Of a stretch of 64,000 nucleotides of DNA, positions 61,195 through 64,000 are shown one piece after another (within the stretch, counting starts at the first letter, position 1; each line of letters opens with the position of its first letter). Under the pieces are notes generated by a model. The model did not search any database, had not been told where the DNA came from, and saw only the letters and a list, made by a program, of their open reading frames with translations. The DNA comes from Bradyrhizobium macuxiense. Lineage in GTDB: Bacteria; Pseudomonadota; Alphaproteobacteria; Rhizobiales; Xanthobacteraceae. The translations under genes and the position numbers were made by a program. Location: assembly GCF_007993935.1 (NCBI RefSeq), contig NZ_VITY01000018.1:112500-176499 (forward strand), read 5' to 3'.

Positions 61195-61375
61195 GCGTTC
61201 CTGCTCAAAGGTCGGCGCCGCGTTCTGCGCTTTGCCGGTGTTGCGCGCGTTGAGCAGTCGTTCGCGAGTCTGAACCCGCCCTGGGCACCATGGCTCTCCT
61301 AAGGGCCTGATATCCAAAGCAATTCAGCAATTTCAACGGCTTGACGCTACTCCGTTGGTACAAACAGGTGGTACA

Positions 61376-61650
61376 ATGCCGCTCGCAATGTCACGTCCTT
61401 GGAAGCACCCGAAAACGGGGATCTATCAGCTCCGCAAAGTCGTACCGGACGACCTGCGCAAGCTCGTTGGTAAGCGCGAGGAGAAGCTCAGCCTTCAAAC
61501 CCGAGATCCCGCTGAGGCGAAGGTGCGCCACGCCAAGGCACTGGCCGAGCTCGAGGCGCGATGGGCGAACTTGCGCACTGGCCCGAAGTCGCTGACCGAG
61601 CGCGAGGCGCACGAGTTGGCTGCAGATTCCTACGGTGAATTCCGGTGGAG
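61376..61650 (+). pseudogene. N-terminal fragment of a phage-type tyrosine integrase
   Basis: The first 90 residues read as the N-terminal domain of integrases of the DUF6538 type: SRPWKHPKTGIYQLRKVVPDDLRKLVGKREEKLSLQTRDPAEAKVRHAKALAELEARW, followed by SLTEREAHELA. The frame continues only with unrelated sequence, and the catalytic R-H-R-Y part is missing. The integrase is dead in this copy, and the element cannot move on its own. Confidence 0.8.
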
Positions 61651-61751
61651 GCGCTCTTTCGAGAGCTTTGCAAAATTCCAAAGCTTGGCCTCGATCGACA
61701 TTGACGCGGACTCACAATGTAAGTCACTTTCCTGTTCGAAATCCCCGGACG

Positions 61752-61935
61752 GTGCCCTGGGTGATGGAAGAGCACGAGGACGGATTTCGGATGAAGGACG
61801 CTCAATGGCTTCTTCGTCTGCGGGGAGCGGGCACCGTCACGACCTGCACCGCGGCAAACACCAATACGCAAACAACTTCCTCTCGCGCGAAGAGGCGCGA
61901 CGGATCGCCAGGGCTACTTCGCGGTTGCTGTACTC
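61752..61935 (+). pseudogene. Frameshifted small rhizobial protein remnant
   Basis: One frame begins VPWVMEEHEDGFRMKDA and the next frame ends NNFLSREEARRIARATSRLL. Together they resemble a small rhizobial family that starts with a W-x-V-x-E-x-E-D segment and ends in REEARRIAxxIAxLPELL. A frameshift in the middle breaks it. Confidence 0.6.
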
Positions 61936-62065
61936 CGCAGGCGTCCGCAGTACTGAAACTGCCTAGCCCGTTGAACTACGGTGCCCGGATTTAAGGATAA
62001 GTCGAAGCGCGCCGCACTTTCGTGATCCGGCGCGCGCTCTCCGTCGTATACTTTGGTTCGGAGGG

Positions 62066-62233
62066 ATGATGAAAGCCACACAAGAGCAGTTGCAGGCGTT
62101 GAGGCTGTTACGGGCCTTCTCGGAAATCAAGGATCCGCAAGTCCGCGAAGCCGTTATCGCGTTTGCTGAGCAGGCGCGCGACGGCAGGTGTGAACGCTCC
62201 GAGCCTAAGACCGAACACGACAGCTCCAAATGA
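62066..62233 (+). CDS. Small helical protein of rhizobial type
   Basis: A 55-residue open frame, MMKATQEQLQALRLLRAF then EIKDPQVREAVIAFAEQA, preceded by GGAGGG. Two adjacent ATGs (62066, 62069) are possible. The LLRAFSEIKDPQVREAVI pattern recurs in small rhizobial proteins and in C-terminal tails of XRE regulators. Function unknown. Confidence 0.6.
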   Translation: MMKATQEQLQALRLLRAFSEIKDPQVREAVIAFAEQARDGRCERSEPKTEHDSSK

Positions 62234-62234
62234 C

Positions 62235-62435
62235 CTAGTCGGCGTCGCTGCTATCCGACCGGTCTGAAGTGCGCTGGTCGTTCAGCGACAGGATCGGCAG
62301 CGGCTTGGTGTTGGGCGGCCCTTTCTCGTAACGCGAGGCCAGATCGAGCAGGCGCCGCTTGATAAACGGGTCGGCGCGGCTGGCGAGGTCGCGGACCAAA
62401 GTGGTCCGCTGCTTGTTAAATTGATCGTCGAGCAT
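62235..62435 (-). CDS. Small conserved rhizobial-type protein
   Basis: A 66-residue protein (LVRDLASRADPFIKRRLLDLASRYE core) of a small helical type common in Bradyrhizobium. Convergent with the previous small gene, whose stop is one base away. No strong ribosome site is seen (GGTGATC). Function unknown. Confidence 0.6.
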   Translation of the reverse strand: MLDDQFNKQRTTLVRDLASRADPFIKRRLLDLASRYEKGPPNTKPLPILSLNDQRTSDRSDSSDAD

Positions 62436-63205
62436 GCGATCACCAAATAAGCCCCATTATAGCGGCTGCCGTTTCAATGCGTAGCTTCGAGTTGCGTATG
62501 GTTAAGCCTGCGACGGGGGCTTCTCATCGTCCCGGTCACGCCGTTCCACACGCCGCAAGGCTAGGCTGCGGCGCTGCGCTGCCTTGATGCGGAAGCTGCC
62601 TCAGATGACTCGCTTAATCGTCAACCACGCGAACGCCAAATAACTCCGCTATGTCGAATGTCATTTCAACAGGTTGGTTTCGATTGCACATGGTTAGATG
62701 CCTCCTGATAGGAGCCAAGGCACATGAGCATTTTTTGACAACATTCCTCGCGAAGATAACGATCCTCCGTTACCTCACGAAACGCAGTTCGCGTACCTCA
62801 AGCTCGGCGCAGACGATCTTCGACCATATTCGCCGTCGTTTTCTTGCCGCCATTTTGTCGACCGCGTTCATTCTGCCGGAGGCCATCGCCCAGATGGGCA
62901 CGGCTGCCCAGAAATCCGGAGGAACAGCAATATTGCGCATCGGTTGTCGTTTCGACGACCAGTCGTTCACGGCCACTCTGTTGGAGAATCCATTGGCACC
63001 GAATTCGCGGCGATGTTGCCTCGGGATCTTGCCATCAAGAGCACCGGCAAACGTCTCCTTTAGCTCGGGACGATCGCCAAAGTCGTCTTAAGCTGCGGCG
63101 AGGTCTTTTCATGACGTCCTTCGGGCATGGTGTTCCTTTTCAACGATTCAGTGGACCATCGTCAGCGTGAACTACACTTCGCGCTAACGACGCGCGTTCA
63201 GCAGC
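62436..63205. other. 770-base region without supported gene
   Basis: Several short open frames exist on both strands (for example 62651-63091 plus, which contains a signal-peptide-like RRRFLAAILSTAFILPEAIAQ; 62770-62976 minus). None has a recognisable domain or convincing start. The region contains a small palindrome-rich stretch near 62540. It may be decayed sequence between the mobile segment and the next secreted protein. Confidence 0.4.
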
Positions 63206-64000
63206 TCAGTGGTGCAAAATGAAATCATTCACGGTGAGTGATGAGATTCCCAAGAGGTTGATCTGCATGTCTTCTCCGCCAGCGCTGATTGACTCACTTG
63301 CACCACTCGCATTGGCGTACATGACGGCATTTCCGCCGCTGATGACCACGTCGATTGTGTGAGCTGCAAGATTAACTGGAGCGCTCCCGTTGATGATGTT
63401 GATGGACACATTCTGATTGAGACTATTCAGACCGGCGATGGCCGAGAAGTCGAATTTGTCCGCGTTGTGAGTGAAGTCGGTAATCGTATCGTGGCTAGCC
63501 ACAGTCGAATCCGACGTGGCGGCATAAACGAAGATGTCATTTCCAGCCCCGCCCGTAAGCTGATCGGCGCCGGCGCCGCCCTTGATTGTGTCGGCGCCGC
63601 CGTTTCCGATGATCAAGTCATTGCCTGGTCCGCCATTCAATATGTCGCCTGCGGAACTGCCAAAGATAGCAAGATTGGACGTGTTTCCGGCAACGTCGGT
63701 CGCACTGAACGTGTGCACGGTGTCGCTCAATTTGGCCGTGCTGAAACTCCAGGCCCCAGTGCTGGTGGTGTTTGTCGTCCCGATCAACGTGGCTCCATCA
63801 TAGACCGAGACTGCGCCACTTGGGATCGAAGTTCCGGAGAGAGTGAGCTTGCCACTGCCTCCCGTACTTATCTCGCTCGTGATCACCGGGGCAACTGTAT
63901 CTAAAGTGAAGGTCAGCGATGCGGTGCCGGTGTTGCCGGCCGTATCAGTCTCGCTGGCGACGATGGTATGCGACCCATCCGTCAACCCGCTCGGCGTAAA
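63206..64000 (-). CDS. C-terminal part of an Ig-like/RTX type I secretion substrate (partial)
   Basis: The frame is open to the window end (265 codons), so the N-terminus lies outside. A bacterial Ig-like repeat (DGSHTIVASETDTAGNTG, then a second with SGAVSVYDGATLIGTTN) is followed by RTX nonapeptides (GGPGNDLIIGNGGADTIKGGAGADQLTGGAGND) that bind calcium, and a terminal beta domain with DTITDFTHNADKFDFSAI, typical of type I secretion C-termini. It could use the exporter at 31670-37068 or another one. Full size and function unknown. Confidence 0.9.
   Translation of the reverse strand, partial: FTPSGLTDGSHTIVASETDTAGNTGTASLTFTLDTVAPVITSEISTGGSGKLTLSGTSIPSGAVSVYDGATLIGTTNTTSTGAWSFSTAKLSDTVHTFSATDVAGNTSNLAIFGSSAGDILNGGPGNDLIIGNGGADTIKGGAGADQLTGGAGNDIFVYAATSDSTVASHDTITDFTHNADKFDFSAIAGLNSLNQNVSINIINGSAPVNLAAHTIDVVISGGNAVMYANASGASESISAGGEDMQINLLGISSLTVNDFILHH

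Noticed and set aside
61900..61990. tRNA-like sequence near the integrase remnant (minus strand GGGCACCGTAGTTCAACGG)
   Set aside because: The 5' part resembles a D arm, but the anticodon loop has the wrong size and no T arm or matching acceptor end follows. At most it is a trace of an attachment site.
62651..63091. 146-codon open frame with a signal-peptide-like segment
   Set aside because: The rest of the frame is serine- and arginine-rich noise without family features, and the start has no ribosome site.

Overview
The window reads as chromosome of a GC-rich alphaproteobacterium, most likely Bradyrhizobium or a close relative. This is inferred from the gene content (cpa/tad pilus genes, a LapA/LapG-type adhesin locus, a Liv transporter paired with a copper amine oxidase) and from dispersed palindromic repeats of the type that litter Bradyrhizobium chromosomes. 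No rRNA, tRNA or CRISPR array was recognised.

Layout. 1-8249: the tail of a probable amidohydrolase, a CobW-type metallochaperone GTPase, a complete branched-chain-amino-acid-type ABC importer (binding protein, two ATPases, two permeases), then a periplasmic copper amine oxidase and a small secreted protein. This looks like an amine or amide uptake and oxidation unit. 8347-16457: a catabolic set on both strands (class III aminotransferase, HAD hydrolase, UPF0261/Tm-1-like protein on minus; aldehyde dehydrogenase, second aminotransferase and two SDRs on plus), with dispersed repeats between genes and a strong terminator at its end. 16652-19551: small secreted proteins, including two tandem DUF3617-like paralogues. 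19787-37068: a type I secretion locus with a 3522-residue repeat adhesin on plus, facing a LapG-type periplasmic protease, HlyD adaptor, ABC exporter and TolC-type outer membrane protein on minus. 37340-42560: small or unknown genes, a NYN-domain protein, a coiled-coil membrane protein, an IS110 remnant and a broken duplicate of a lipoprotein gene. 42853-55545: a tad/Flp pilus locus with two tandem pilins, prepilin peptidase, CpaB, CpaE, CpaF, TadB, TadC, an ICMT-like membrane methyltransferase, three TadE/TadG-like minor proteins, the CpaC secretin, a small lipoprotein and a TadD-like TPR lipoprotein. 55851-56708: a sterol-desaturase-family enzyme. 56709-62435: an eroded mobile region with an ERF annealing protein fused to an HNH-like zinc domain, a YqaJ-type exonuclease, two small HTH regulators with repeated upstream sites, and a truncated integrase. 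63206-64000: the C-terminal end of a second Ig-like/RTX type I secretion substrate that runs off the window.

How the parts fit. Two surface attachment systems dominate: a Lap-type adhesin that can in principle be kept on or released from the surface by LapG, and a Flp pilus. No LapD or other c-di-GMP module is visible in the window, so the switch for LapG must lie elsewhere. The most unusual points are the methyltransferase inside the tad operon, the 15-copy 543-bp repeat array, the ERF-HNH fusion next to an exonuclease under an apparent palindromic operator, and a restriction-controller-like regulator with no restriction genes beside it.
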